64,000 nt of DNA from DAINPP01 sp036743375 (GTDB lineage: Bacteria; Thermotogota; Thermotogae; MWEM01), in contig DAINPP010000005.1 of the NCBI GenBank assembly GCA_036743375.1, forward strand, positions 1 to 64,000, written 5' to 3'. The position numbers and the translations under genes are program-made. How positions within the stretch are numbered: position 1 is the first letter of the stretch; every line of letters starts with the position of its first letter. Shown here piece after piece: positions 51,353-60,914 of this stretch. Under the pieces are notes generated by a model. That model ran no database searches. It was not told where the DNA came from and was given only the letters and a program-made list of their open reading frames with translations.

Positions 51353-52355
51353 TTAACTCTTCGCCTCCGCCTCTTGCGATGAATATCTCTCCGCTCTCTT
51401 CAAGCCGTCTGATCGTATTGACGATCTTCTGCTGCGCCTCTTCGACATCGACAACACGCAGAGGTCCCATAAATTCTATTTCTTCTCTCAGCAACTGACC
51501 GGCCCTCTTTGAAAGGTTCCCGGCGATCTTGTCCATGATTTCTTCGGTCGAACCCTTCAACGCCTTGGCAAGATCCTTCGTATCGACTTCACGCAAGACC
51601 ATCTGTATGGATCTGTCGTCGAGTTTGGTGACATCCTCAAAGACAAACATGTGTCTTCTGATCTCTTCGGCGAGTTCGGGATCGGTTTCGGACAGCTTAT
51701 CGAGAATCTCCCTTTCGGTCGATCGGTCCATCGTATTGACGAGCTCAACAACGGTATCAAGCCCTCCAACCTGTGCAAAATCCTGTGTAACAAATGTAGA
51801 AACCTTTCGTTCAAGCACCTTTTCTACCTCCCTTACCACTTCGGGGTTTGCTTTATCAAGGATCGCAATACGTTTGACGACCTCGGGTTTCAAGTCTTCC
51901 GGAAGCGCACTGATCACCTGGGAAGCCTGTTTCGGGGAAAGATAGCACAGAATGAGGGAAATGGTCTGAGGGTGTTCGTTCTGCAGAACATTCACAAGCT
52001 GCATCGGATCGGATTTCTTAAGGAAATCAAAGGGTTTTACCTGAAGGTTGCTCGTCAGTTTTTCAAGAATATCCAACGCCCTTTCTGGCCCCAATGCCTG
52101 TTCAAGCATGTCCTTTGCATACTCTATGCCCCCGGCGAGAATAAATTCCCTTGCCTGGAACGTACTGGAAAACTCCTCAAGGACCCTCTTCTTTTCAGAA
52201 TCGGGCACTTTATCCAGCTGAGCCAATTCAAGGGTCAGCCTTTCGATATCATCATCCGTCAGATGCCTCAAAACCTTTGCCGCTCGATCGCTTCCCATCG
52301 TCAGTAAAAGGATCGCCGCCTTCCTTATACCGCTGAGATCTTTTTTTTCAGCCAT
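51345..52355 (-). CDS. fliG: Flagellar motor switch protein FliG
   Basis: A 336-residue rotor protein. KAAILLLTMGSDRAAKVLRHL begins the N domain; EHPQTISLILCYLSPKQASQVI carries the EHPQ motif of the middle domain, and the C-terminal charged helix contains FEDVTKLDDRSIQMVLREVD with torque-generating residues. The ATG at 52355 follows GAGGTG. It heads the unit fliG-fliH-fliI, without fliF upstream, so the MS-ring gene must be elsewhere. Confidence 0.96.
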   Translation of the reverse strand: MAEKKDLSGIRKAAILLLTMGSDRAAKVLRHLTDDDIERLTLELAQLDKVPDSEKKRVLEEFSSTFQAREFILAGGIEYAKDMLEQALGPERALDILEKLTSNLQVKPFDFLKKSDPMQLVNVLQNEHPQTISLILCYLSPKQASQVISALPEDLKPEVVKRIAILDKANPEVVREVEKVLERKVSTFVTQDFAQVGGLDTVVELVNTMDRSTEREILDKLSETDPELAEEIRRHMFVFEDVTKLDDRSIQMVLREVDTKDLAKALKGSTEEIMDKIAGNLSKRAGQLLREEIEFMGPLRVVDVEEAQQKIVNTIRRLEESGEIFIARGGGEELIV

Positions 52356-52562
52356 GAACACACCTCTTTTTCCTTCTTTGCCTTATTATACTACAAAAAA
52401 CAGCCTAAGCTTATATTTCAAAAAGGCCTGCGATAAAACGGTCATGGAAATAACGCACAACAAGGGATTTCATCCAATCCTTTTTTCTGGTGTGATGGGA
52501 AGCAAAATTTGTGTTTACGGCTCGTTTGTGATAAAATATCATTGGGGAGGGGGCTTTGTTTC

Positions 52563-52862
52563 ATGAAGAGAAAAATCACAATAAGCATCGGGCGCAAACT
52601 GTTTTCATTCAGGACAGATGAATCAAAGGAAAAAGTGCAGCGGATCAAGGATATGATCGCCGAAGATTACGAGCACTTTGGCCATAATGTTGAGGGGAAA
52701 GACAACAATAATTTTGAGGATTTACTGGTTCTGATGCTTCTAAATCATATCTCAAGGGAGATCAAACACGAGGATACCATCAAGAGCGAAAAGGAAAAAA
52801 ATGAAAGACTGATGGTAGAAATCGAAAGAATGAAGACCGACAGATCCGATTTGGTGGGTTAG
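52563..52862 (+). CDS. ZapA-like cell division protein
   Basis: A 99-residue protein. KRKITISIGRKLFSFRTDESKEKVQRIKDMI matches the ZapA beta hairpin and first helix (K-V-x-V-x-I-G...SDE), and the C-terminal 50 residues are a coiled coil. ZapA bundles FtsZ at the division site. The ATG at 52563 follows GGAGGGGG; the longer frame to 52509 has no such site. It lies 39 bases before rapZ on the same strand. Confidence 0.72.
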   Translation: MKRKITISIGRKLFSFRTDESKEKVQRIKDMIAEDYEHFGHNVEGKDNNNFEDLLVLMLLNHISREIKHEDTIKSEKEKNERLMVEIERMKTDRSDLVG

Positions 52863-52901
52863 AGAAGACGTTATTTCATTTGCGTTCTGGAGTTGATAGA
52901 T

Positions 52902-53780
52902 TTGAATAATTTAAAAAAGATCATCATAGTAACTGGCCTCTCTGGTTCCGGTAAGACTACTACTTTGGGATTGCTTGAGGATATCGGTTATTTTTGTGTT
53001 GACAATATCCCTCCAAAACTTCTAAACGATATGCTTCCCCTGTTCGAACAATCCGAAGCCGAAAAGATCGCCCTCGGCGTGGATGCCAGATGGAAGCAGG
53101 AATTTGACGGCATGATCGTAGAGTTCGATGCCTTTCTGAAAAAAGAAAAACCCTATTCACTGGAAATCCTGTTTCTGGAATCGTCCGTTGACACCATCCT
53201 CAAGCGATATAACCTCACCCGAAGAAAGCACCCCCTATCGGTTGACGGTGATGTGGAAAAGGCCGTTCTACTCGAAAAAAAATTACTTTCTCCGCTCAGG
53301 GAGCGCGCAGATTACATTATCGACACATCCATATACAACACCCATGAACTCCGCAAAGTACTGGTTGACACATTGACCGGACAGGCAGCAGAAGATCTGA
53401 AAAATACCGAGATCAGCATCACCAGTTTCGGTTTTAAATATGGGACGCCACTCAACGCAGATTTCATCATCGATTCGAGATTTCTTCCAAATCCCTACTG
53501 GAAAAACGAATTAACCGCCTTGACGGGTCTTGATAAGCCCGTTCAGGATTATCTACGTTCCTTCCCGATAGTCCACGATTATCTGACGGCATGCTGCAAC
53601 ATGCTCCTGATGGCCGTTGAAAGATACAACGAAGAGGGGAGAAGCAACGTCAACGTATATTTCGGCTGTTCGGGTGGAAAGCACCGATCCGTGTATCTTT
53701 CACTCAAGACCTATGAGTTTTTTACTGAAAACGGGTTCAAGGCAAAAATCATTCACAGAGAAATAAATAACTGGATTTGA
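52902..53780 (+). CDS. rapZ: RapZ-like nucleotide-binding protein
   Basis: A 292-residue protein. The Walker A loop is TGLSGSGKTT, and GCSGGKHRSVYLS in the C-terminal domain binds the signalling ligand in E. coli RapZ. In that organism it controls amino sugar metabolism through small RNAs; outside Proteobacteria the role is uncertain. I chose TTG at 52902, eight bases after GGAG, over the TTG at 52893 that abuts it. It heads the conserved rapZ-yvcK-whiA block. Confidence 0.93.
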   Translation: MNNLKKIIIVTGLSGSGKTTTLGLLEDIGYFCVDNIPPKLLNDMLPLFEQSEAEKIALGVDARWKQEFDGMIVEFDAFLKKEKPYSLEILFLESSVDTILKRYNLTRRKHPLSVDGDVEKAVLLEKKLLSPLRERADYIIDTSIYNTHELRKVLVDTLTGQAAEDLKNTEISITSFGFKYGTPLNADFIIDSRFLPNPYWKNELTALTGLDKPVQDYLRSFPIVHDYLTACCNMLLMAVERYNEEGRSNVNVYFGCSGGKHRSVYLSLKTYEFFTENGFKAKIIHREINNWI

Positions 53781-54769
53781 TCTTCAATCGGGAAGTGATA
53801 CGGATTACTGACGAAAAATTAAACATCGTGGTCCTTGGTGGCGGTACGGGGCTCTCCACGCTGGTCCGTGGGTTGAAGAACATGGATATCAATTTAACCG
53901 CTATAGTTACGATAACCGATGAAGGGGGAAGTTCAGGCGCTATCAGATCTGAGATGAATATTCCGCCTCCGGGAGATGTCCGAAACAATATCACCGCATT
54001 TGCCGAGGACGAAAACCTTCTGACAAAATTGATCAGTTTCAGGTTTAACGATGCCGGCACTTTTGAGGGACACTCGGTCGGAAATATCATACTGGCAGCC
54101 CTGACAAAGATTCTCGGTAGTTTCCCGGAGGCCGTCAAGAGCCTCTCAAAGGTATTGGCAATAGACGGAACCGTTTATCCGATAAGTGGCAATATGGTCA
54201 GATTGAAGGCCTATACCGCCAACGGTGAGGAACTGATCGGCGAAAAGGCCATACAGACAAATAAAAACCGGATCATCGAAATAAAACCGGATGTGGAATT
54301 TGAACCGTTACCGGAGGTTATCGAGGCGATAAGACAGGCGGACGGAATCGTTCTCGGGCCGGGTAGTCTTTATACGAGCATTATTCCAAATCTGCTCGCC
54401 AAAGACATCAACCGGGTTATCGCCGAATCGCAGGTACCCGTCATCTACGTCTGCAACATCATGACGCAGCCGGGCGAAACGGATCATTACAGCATGACGG
54501 ATCATGCGAATGAAATCAACAAATATCTCCTGAAGTATCCGGATTATTATATCGTCAATTCACAGCCGATTCCCGACAGGTTAATCGAAAGGTATCACCA
54601 ACAGGGAGCACAGCAGGTGGAGCTTAAGTTTGACAATCTAACCGGTGCCATTGTGATGGAACCACTTATAAAAACCGAGATTGATCCGAGAGACGGACTC
54701 GAGAAAGTGCGCCATAACGAAACAAAACTCGCTTCGGTTATCATGAAGATTATGAATTGGGGTAAATAA
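53777..54769 (+). CDS. yvcK: YvcK/CofD-like gluconeogenesis factor
   Basis: A 330-residue protein. NIVVLGGGTGLSTLVRGLK at the N-terminus and GPGSLYTSIIPNLLAKDI are the family marks; the fold is that of 2-phospho-L-lactate transferase. YvcK is needed for growth on gluconeogenic carbon and binds UDP-sugars in Bacillus. The TTG start overlaps the rapZ stop by four bases (TTGA). Confidence 0.93.
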   Translation: MIFNREVIRITDEKLNIVVLGGGTGLSTLVRGLKNMDINLTAIVTITDEGGSSGAIRSEMNIPPPGDVRNNITAFAEDENLLTKLISFRFNDAGTFEGHSVGNIILAALTKILGSFPEAVKSLSKVLAIDGTVYPISGNMVRLKAYTANGEELIGEKAIQTNKNRIIEIKPDVEFEPLPEVIEAIRQADGIVLGPGSLYTSIIPNLLAKDINRVIAESQVPVIYVCNIMTQPGETDHYSMTDHANEINKYLLKYPDYYIVNSQPIPDRLIERYHQQGAQQVELKFDNLTGAIVMEPLIKTEIDPRDGLEKVRHNETKLASVIMKIMNWGK

Positions 54770-54770
54770 T

Positions 54771-55709
54771 TTGAGTTTTTCTTCTGATCTTAAAACAGAG
54801 TTGAATGCGGTACAGATAACGGATCCCATCTCTGCCTTCATAGAATTTTTCGGTATGCTGAAATTCAGAGGGAGTATTCTGCTGAAAAAGGTACATGAAT
54901 CGAACAGGATCTATTATCTGATCTCAACCGGAAACCCTACGGTTGCAAGAAGAACGTACTATCTCTTGAGAAACATCCCCAATACCACGATAGAAACCTC
55001 CTACAGGATCAATCCCTATCTGTCAAACAGTAAATCCTATCTCCTGAAAATCGGATTTCTCAAGATTCAGGAGGTGTTCCCATTCCTGAAAGGGATGGAT
55101 GTATACAGTTGGGATCCTTATCCGATCATCAGAAACGACTCTGCCTATTTCAGTGATTTTATAAGAGGTGTTTTTTTTGTTTCAGGTTATATCGTCGACC
55201 CTAAGAATTCTTATCATTTTGAGATTCTTGAAAAGGATGGCAGCGAAAACATCGGAGAAATCCGTATAATTCTTAACAACATATTACGGATAAAGGCTGG
55301 AATTACGGAACACAAGAAAGGAATGAAACTTTATCTTAAAAAATCAAGTGATATAATAAGTATGTTAGAATTGATGGGTTCAAAGGTTCAGCTGGAAAAA
55401 TTTGAAATGATAGTGGATCAGAGGCATATCAAGTCAAATGTGAACCGGTCTATCAATTTTACCATCGCAAATGCCAAAAAGATAGGAAAGAGCAGCGCCA
55501 TTCAGATAGAAGCCATCACCAGGATCAGGGACCGGATAGGTTTCGAGCATCTCGAGAATGAGATGCGAGAGATCTGCGAACTCAGGCTGAACAACGAAGA
55601 TTTAAGTCTCGCCGAGATGGGGCAGCAATTATCGGCACCACTTTCAAAATCAGCCGTGTACAACAGGATGAAGAAGATCATCAAGATGGCTGAGGAAATG
55701 GAGGGATAG
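54771..55709 (+). CDS. whiA: WhiA-family DNA-binding protein
   Basis: A 312-residue protein. The N-terminal 200 residues match the degenerate LAGLIDADG homing-endonuclease fold (RGVFFVSGYIVDPKNSYHFEI) without its catalytic acids, and residues 230-312 a helix-turn-helix (LSLAEMGQQLSAPLSKSAVYNRMKKI). WhiA controls sporulation and division genes in Actinobacteria; in other phyla the role is unclear. TTG start one base after the yvcK stop. A crystal structure is known from Thermotoga, as I recall. Confidence 0.95.
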   Translation: MSFSSDLKTELNAVQITDPISAFIEFFGMLKFRGSILLKKVHESNRIYYLISTGNPTVARRTYYLLRNIPNTTIETSYRINPYLSNSKSYLLKIGFLKIQEVFPFLKGMDVYSWDPYPIIRNDSAYFSDFIRGVFFVSGYIVDPKNSYHFEILEKDGSENIGEIRIILNNILRIKAGITEHKKGMKLYLKKSSDIISMLELMGSKVQLEKFEMIVDQRHIKSNVNRSINFTIANAKKIGKSSAIQIEAITRIRDRIGFEHLENEMREICELRLNNEDLSLAEMGQQLSAPLSKSAVYNRMKKIIKMAEEMEG

Positions 55710-55712
55710 GGC

Positions 55713-56168
55713 ATGCAGTGTCCTTTTTGTGCGAATAAAAACACAAAGGTAGTTGATTCCAGGACTTCGGATGACGGGAGCAGTGTCAGGAGAAGGAGGG
55801 AATGTCCGGTCTGCAATGCCAGGTTCACCACTTATGAAAGATACGAGGAACTCCCCCTGATGGTGATTAAAAAGGACGGCCGGAAGGAGCGGTTCATTCG
55901 TGAGAAACTCCTGAAGGGGATGATGAGAGCCTGTGAAAAGAGGGAGATTTCCATAGAGGCCCTCAACGACATAACCGCAAGGATCAAGCATGAATTCATA
56001 GAAGAGGGACTCACTGAAGTAACGAGTGAACAGATAGGTGAGAAAACGATCAAGCATCTGAAAGATATCGACGATGTGGCCTATATAAGGTTTGCGTCGG
56101 TATACAGGGATTTTAACGATATAGAGCAATTTAAAAAAATTATAGATGAATTGAAAAAGGGAGGCTAA
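55713..56168 (+). CDS. nrdR: Transcriptional repressor NrdR
   Basis: A 151-residue repressor of ribonucleotide reductase genes. The zinc ribbon is C3, C6, C31 and C34, followed by an ATP cone (IKKDGRKERFIREKLLKGMMRAC) that senses ATP and dATP. Normal length, three bases after whiA. NrdR binds NrdR boxes; none is apparent in this window. Confidence 0.97.
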   Translation: MQCPFCANKNTKVVDSRTSDDGSSVRRRRECPVCNARFTTYERYEELPLMVIKKDGRKERFIREKLLKGMMRACEKREISIEALNDITARIKHEFIEEGLTEVTSEQIGEKTIKHLKDIDDVAYIRFASVYRDFNDIEQFKKIIDELKKGG

Positions 56169-56174
56169 CCTCAA

Positions 56175-56654
56175 ATGGCTAAAAAAGAAACGATTTATTT
56201 GACACAGGAAGGGTACGATGCCCTGAAAAAGGAATTGAAGGAATTAAAAGAACGGTTGATGTACGATATTGCCGAGAAGATTAAAGCGGCAAGGGAATAT
56301 GGAGACCTGAGTGAAAACAGTGAATATGAAGAGGCCAAGAACGAACAGGGAAGAATCAACGGGCGAATACTGGAGATTGAACATACACTCGACAAGGCGG
56401 AGATCATCGACTCAAACGATGTATCCACCGATACAGTCAGACTTGGTCAGAAAGTAATTGTGAAGAATCTTGAAAACAACGTGGAGAATACCTTTAAACT
56501 CGTCAATCCACAGGAAGCGGATATCTTCGATGACAAAGTCAGTGTTGAATCACCGGTCGGCGAGGCACTTAACGGTGGAAAGATCGGAGAGATTATAAAG
56601 GTGAAGACTCCGAACGGTATACAGCAATACGAAATCATCGGTATCGGATTATAA
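56175..56654 (+). CDS. greA: Transcription elongation factor GreA
   Basis: A 159-residue factor that rescues backtracked RNA polymerase. LTQEGYDALKKELKELKERL and the acidic tip AREYGDLSENSEYEEAKNEQG are canonical, with D and E at the coiled-coil tip for RNA cleavage. Six bases after nrdR and 36 before lysS. Confidence 0.97.
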   Translation: MAKKETIYLTQEGYDALKKELKELKERLMYDIAEKIKAAREYGDLSENSEYEEAKNEQGRINGRILEIEHTLDKAEIIDSNDVSTDTVRLGQKVIVKNLENNVENTFKLVNPQEADIFDDKVSVESPVGEALNGGKIGEIIKVKTPNGIQQYEIIGIGL

Positions 56655-56690
56655 TCGGCGGTTACCCGAAGAAAAGAAAGGCGGATTAAA

Positions 56691-58217
56691 ATGGCATCAA
56701 TAAGAGATCAGAAGATTCAGGAACTTGAGGCAATCAAGCAGAAAGGATACGAACCGTATCCTCATAAATTTGAAAGAGAAATGAACACAAACGATATCAT
56801 AGAAAGATACAGTTCGCTGGAACCCGGTCAGACCCAAGAAGAGGCAGAAATCAAGACGGCTGGAAGGATCATAGCGATCAGAGATCATGGAAAATCGGCA
56901 TTTTTCGAGATAAGGGATTATTACGGCAGTATACAGGGCTACATCAGAAAGAGTGAAGTTGGAGCGGACAGCTTTGAATTTTTCAAGGAACACATCACGA
57001 CCGGTGATCATATCGGATTTGAAGGATTTCCATTCAAGTCCAAAACGGGAGAATTATCCGTTTACGTGAAGAAATTCCAGCTTCTCACGAAGGCGCTCAG
57101 GCAGATGCCCGAAAAGTGGCATGGTCTCAAGGATAAAGAGGTCATATACAGACAGAGATATGTCGATCTAATCGCCAATCAGGAAAGCATGAAGCGCTTC
57201 AGGATCAGGTTTGAAGCGATCAGACTGATCAGGGAATATATGACGAAAAACGGTTTTGTCGAGGTAGAAACACCGATGCTGCATCAGCTTTCCGCCGGTG
57301 CATCGGCCAAGCCATTCGTCACCCACATGAATGCCTACGATATGGACAATTATCTGCGAATCGCACCGGAACTCCATCTGAAACGCCTGATCGTCGGCGG
57401 ATTCGACAGGGTATTCGAGCTCAACAGAAATTTCAGAAACGAAGGGGTCAGTTACAAACACAGTCCTGAGTTCACCATGATGGAATTCTATCAGGCCTAT
57501 GCCGACTTCGAAGATTTAATGAAATATTCCGAGGAGATGCTTTCATATGTCGTTAAGGAGATCTTTGGAAGCTATGAGATCGAGTATCAGGGGACGAAGA
57601 TAAACTTTGAGGCCCCTTGGGACAGGGTAACCATGCAGGGATTCATCAAGGAGCATCTCGGAGTCGACATCCTTGAGGATTCCGATGAAACGCTGATCAC
57701 AAAGTTGAAGGAAATGCACAATGAGCCCGAAATCAAGGATAAGAGTCATCTGATAGAATCCCTCTGGGATCTCGTCGAAGATAAAATCGTTCAGCCGACC
57801 TTTGTCATGGAACATCCGCTGGAGATTTCACCACTTTCCAAGAAGCACCGCAGCAAGGAAGGTGTGACGGAAAGATTCGAGATGGTCATCCTCGGAAGAG
57901 AACTCGGAAATGCCTTTACCGAACTCAACGATCCGATTGATCAGAAAGAACGATTCGAAAAACAGGTTGAGCTCAGGGATTCCGGAGACGAAGAAGCCCA
58001 GATGATGGATTATGACTTTATCCGGGCACTCGAGTACGGTCTGCCACCGACGGCCGGTGAGGGAATCGGTATAGACAGATTCGTCATGTTCCTGACGGAT
58101 GCGGCATCCATCAGAGACGTCATCGCCTTCCCGATGGTCAAGCCGATAGCCAATGCCGAAGCCGAATTTTTTGAGGAAAATGACTTAGAAGATGGGCCAA
58201 GTGAAGAAGAGAAATAA
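56691..58217 (+). CDS. lysS: Lysyl-tRNA synthetase (class II)
   Basis: A 508-residue class II synthetase. The OB-fold anticodon domain is at 55-160, and motif 2 (FRNEGVSYKHSPEFTMMEFYQAYADF) and motif 3 (GLPPTAGEGIGIDRFVMFLT) are complete. Charges tRNA-Lys. Normal length with an acidic tail. It closes the rapZ-to-lysS block; the terminator at 58233-58270 follows. Confidence 0.97.
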   Translation: MASIRDQKIQELEAIKQKGYEPYPHKFEREMNTNDIIERYSSLEPGQTQEEAEIKTAGRIIAIRDHGKSAFFEIRDYYGSIQGYIRKSEVGADSFEFFKEHITTGDHIGFEGFPFKSKTGELSVYVKKFQLLTKALRQMPEKWHGLKDKEVIYRQRYVDLIANQESMKRFRIRFEAIRLIREYMTKNGFVEVETPMLHQLSAGASAKPFVTHMNAYDMDNYLRIAPELHLKRLIVGGFDRVFELNRNFRNEGVSYKHSPEFTMMEFYQAYADFEDLMKYSEEMLSYVVKEIFGSYEIEYQGTKINFEAPWDRVTMQGFIKEHLGVDILEDSDETLITKLKEMHNEPEIKDKSHLIESLWDLVEDKIVQPTFVMEHPLEISPLSKKHRSKEGVTERFEMVILGRELGNAFTELNDPIDQKERFEKQVELRDSGDEEAQMMDYDFIRALEYGLPPTAGEGIGIDRFVMFLTDAASIRDVIAFPMVKPIANAEAEFFEENDLEDGPSEEEK

Positions 58218-58232
58218 ATAGTATATAATAGA

Positions 58233-58270
58233 GGGTATGTTCCCGTGTTGGGAATATACCCGATTTTTTT
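58233..58270 (+). terminator. Intrinsic terminator after lysS
   Basis: GGGTATGTTCCC (58233-58244) pairs with GGGAATATACCC (58250-58261), including one G-U, around a five-base loop, and is followed by GATTTTTTT. Confidence 0.9.
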
Positions 58271-58349
58271 GGGGATTAAGTCATCTTTATCTCGTCCTTT
58301 TGAGATGTCCGTTGAACCGGGATACCAATGGAATGGGAGGTTGTATAAA

Positions 58350-59555
58350 ATGAATATAGGTTTTTTCAGCGATACCTATCTGCCACAGAGAAATGGGGTC
58401 GCTGTTGCCTTATCGCTTTACAGACAGGTTATGGAGAACCTGGGACACAGAGTTTATATTTTTGTACCTAAATTTGAATCATCCTATAAAAGACAGGAAA
58501 GAGGCGTGTTTGAATGCCCCTCTTTTGCATATTCGATGGACAAGGGACAGCGTTTCGCCATACCGATCGCACCCATGCTTTCTACGATCAGATCATTAAA
58601 TCTGGATATCATTCACGTTCATTCACCCTTTACGATGAGTTTTTTCGCCAAGGCCGTTTCAAAGAGTCTCAAGATTCCAGCGATCTGTACACATCACACA
58701 CTTTTTGAATATTATCTGCATTACGTTCCCACGCTGATTCGTCCTTCCGTGGAACAGACCAGAAAGCTCATGACTTACTGGACCTATCTCTTCGAGAAAG
58801 TCATCGCGCCAACGGAAAAGATATATGAATTACTTGAGGAATGGGGCGTTCCAAAGGAAAAACTCAGTACGATACCAACGGGGATCGATACCGGTTCGTT
58901 TAAGAATTTTGCCGGTTGGGAACTGAAAAAAGAGTTGAAGATCCCGGACGACGAAAAGGTCCTTCTCTTCGTTGGAAGGATTGCCAAGGAAAAGAACATC
59001 GATTTTCTGCTCAGAACGTTCAGGAAAATGCTCACGAAAAGAAAGGACATCAACTTTGTACTTGTTGGAGAAGGGGATGAGAAGGAGAACCTTGAAAATC
59101 TCAGTCACGAACTCGGTATTTCCGACAAGGTCTTTTTCACCGGTGGGAAGGACAGGGCGTACGTGATCGATGCCTACAACGCCGCGGATATCTTCTGGTT
59201 TGCCTCTTTTTCAGAGACACAGGGACTGGTTATCCTGGAGAGCATGACGGCGGGAACCCCCGTTGTGGCACTTGGAAAGATGGGGGTCTACGATCTGCTG
59301 AAGAACGAAGCGAGTGGTGGAATCATGCTGTCCGAATTAAACGAAACGGATTTTGCCTCGGCGGTATTTCATCTGATTGATGATCCTGAGGATTACAAAA
59401 GGCGCTCGGGCATGGGGTTGAAATTCGTTGAAGACAATTTCTCGCTTGAACACTCGGTTGAGGAAATGCTGAGGTTGTATGAAGTCAGTATAGAAGAGCA
59501 TAAAAATAATATAAAGAACGTGAAGCCGAGAAAGAAAAAAACAACGTTGTTTTAA
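58350..59555 (+). CDS. GT4-family glycosyltransferase
   Basis: A 401-residue transferase. FSDTYLPQRNGVAVALSLYRQ at the N-terminus, HVHSPFTMSFFAK, and the C-terminal ETQGLVILESMTAGTPVVAL with its E-x7-E motif are typical of GT4 monoglucosyl-diacylglycerol synthases and PimA-like enzymes. It probably makes a glycolipid for the membrane. I chose ATG at 58350 with GGGAGG upstream; the longer frame to 58245 spans the terminator. A basic C-terminus (KPRKKKTTLF) may attach it to the membrane. Confidence 0.85.
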   Translation: MNIGFFSDTYLPQRNGVAVALSLYRQVMENLGHRVYIFVPKFESSYKRQERGVFECPSFAYSMDKGQRFAIPIAPMLSTIRSLNLDIIHVHSPFTMSFFAKAVSKSLKIPAICTHHTLFEYYLHYVPTLIRPSVEQTRKLMTYWTYLFEKVIAPTEKIYELLEEWGVPKEKLSTIPTGIDTGSFKNFAGWELKKELKIPDDEKVLLFVGRIAKEKNIDFLLRTFRKMLTKRKDINFVLVGEGDEKENLENLSHELGISDKVFFTGGKDRAYVIDAYNAADIFWFASFSETQGLVILESMTAGTPVVALGKMGVYDLLKNEASGGIMLSELNETDFASAVFHLIDDPEDYKRRSGMGLKFVEDNFSLEHSVEEMLRLYEVSIEEHKNNIKNVKPRKKKTTLF

Positions 59556-59606
59556 GAATCGCTATAAAATTGTTTTTAATTCTCATCTGAAAGGAAGGGA
59601 CCTGGA

Positions 59607-60884
59607 TTGCAGGCTATTACAGTTTTAGTGGTCTTTATTTTTACTTATTTTCTGATCATCAGGGGTAAACTGAAAAGATCATTGGTAGCATTCAGCATGG
59701 GGCTATTCGTGATGCTTCTACAGATCGTGGAAGGTATCTCCATAAAAGAGATCAGTACTTACGTGGATTTCAACACAATCGGAATCTTAATCGGAATGAT
59801 GATACTCGTAGGAATACTGAAAAAAACAGGTCTTTTCCAGTATGTAGCGGCAGTCATCGTAAAAAATTCAAAGGGAAAGATGTACGTCATCTATATCACC
59901 CTTCTTCTCGCGGTTGCCTTTTTTTCAAGTGTACTGGACAACGTAACGACTATTCTGCTCTTTGCGCCGGTGGTGTTTCTCATTTCGGATACGGCCGGCA
60001 TCGATTCCATTCCGCTGATCTTTTCCATGATATTCGCGGCCAATATCGGTGGAATGGCAACCATTGTCGGTGACCCCCCGAATATCCTCGTCGGTAGTGC
60101 ATCCGGCGCGAGTTTCGTGGAATTCACTTCCATCATGATCATTCCAGCCGTTCTCATGCTGTTCTTTACCATTCTGTATTTCAAGATCAGATATCCACAG
60201 ATCAAAAAGGTGCCTTCCGAAAAACTACAGAGGCTTCTCGATATCGATCCAGGAAAGGCAATAGAAGACAGACCGTTGTTCATAAAGGGGATCATCACGT
60301 TCGCAATAGTCATTCTCGGTTTTATCCTTCATGAACACCTCGATTACGAAGCAGCCCTTATCGCATTGGCCGGGGCGGCTGCCATGATGCTTCTCGCAAA
60401 GGTAGATTTTCAGGAAATCTCCCAGGAAATCGAATGGGATACCATCTTCTTTTTCTTCGGACTGTTCACACTGGCCAAAGCGTTGGAAGAAGTCGGTATC
60501 ATCACAATTATAGCCAACTGGATCTATCAGTTCAATTCTTCCCCCCTGCTGCTCGTTCTGGCCATACTCTGGATTTCAGCTGCATTGGGCGGATTTATAG
60601 GGGCCGTTCCGGTTGTCACGGTGTTTATACCGATCGTCCAACAGCTTCAGCCACTGATTCCCAACGGATCGGAAATGTGGTGGGCCCTTGCACTCGGTGC
60701 CTGTATCGGCGGAAACCTCACGATCAGTGGGGCGGCTGCCAATATGGTAGCGGTCGGACTCTGTGAAACCACTCAGAAGAAGAAGATCAGCTTTGTCGAC
60801 TTTTTAAAGGAAGGCTCTATTATCACCGTGATAGGCCTTCTCGTTGCAACTGTTTATCTGATAGCGAGATGGTATATGTTATAA
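59607..60884 (+). CDS. ArsB/CitM-superfamily ion transporter
   Basis: A 425-residue membrane protein with about eleven helices. FFSSVLDNVTTILLFAPVVFLIS and NIGGMATIVGDPPNILVGSASG mark the ArsB/NhaD/CitM superfamily; the ANIGG and GAVPVVTVFIPIV repeats form the two halves. The substrate could be an anion, arsenite or Na+/H+. No ArsA, ArsC or ArsR gene is nearby, so arsenite export is not favoured. The TTG start at 59607 has AGGAAGGG upstream. Confidence 0.85.
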   Translation: MQAITVLVVFIFTYFLIIRGKLKRSLVAFSMGLFVMLLQIVEGISIKEISTYVDFNTIGILIGMMILVGILKKTGLFQYVAAVIVKNSKGKMYVIYITLLLAVAFFSSVLDNVTTILLFAPVVFLISDTAGIDSIPLIFSMIFAANIGGMATIVGDPPNILVGSASGASFVEFTSIMIIPAVLMLFFTILYFKIRYPQIKKVPSEKLQRLLDIDPGKAIEDRPLFIKGIITFAIVILGFILHEHLDYEAALIALAGAAAMMLLAKVDFQEISQEIEWDTIFFFFGLFTLAKALEEVGIITIIANWIYQFNSSPLLLVLAILWISAALGGFIGAVPVVTVFIPIVQQLQPLIPNGSEMWWALALGACIGGNLTISGAAANMVAVGLCETTQKKKISFVDFLKEGSIITVIGLLVATVYLIARWYML

Positions 60885-60914
60885 TCTTTTAGAAGAAAAC
60901 TATAGGAGTTGTTA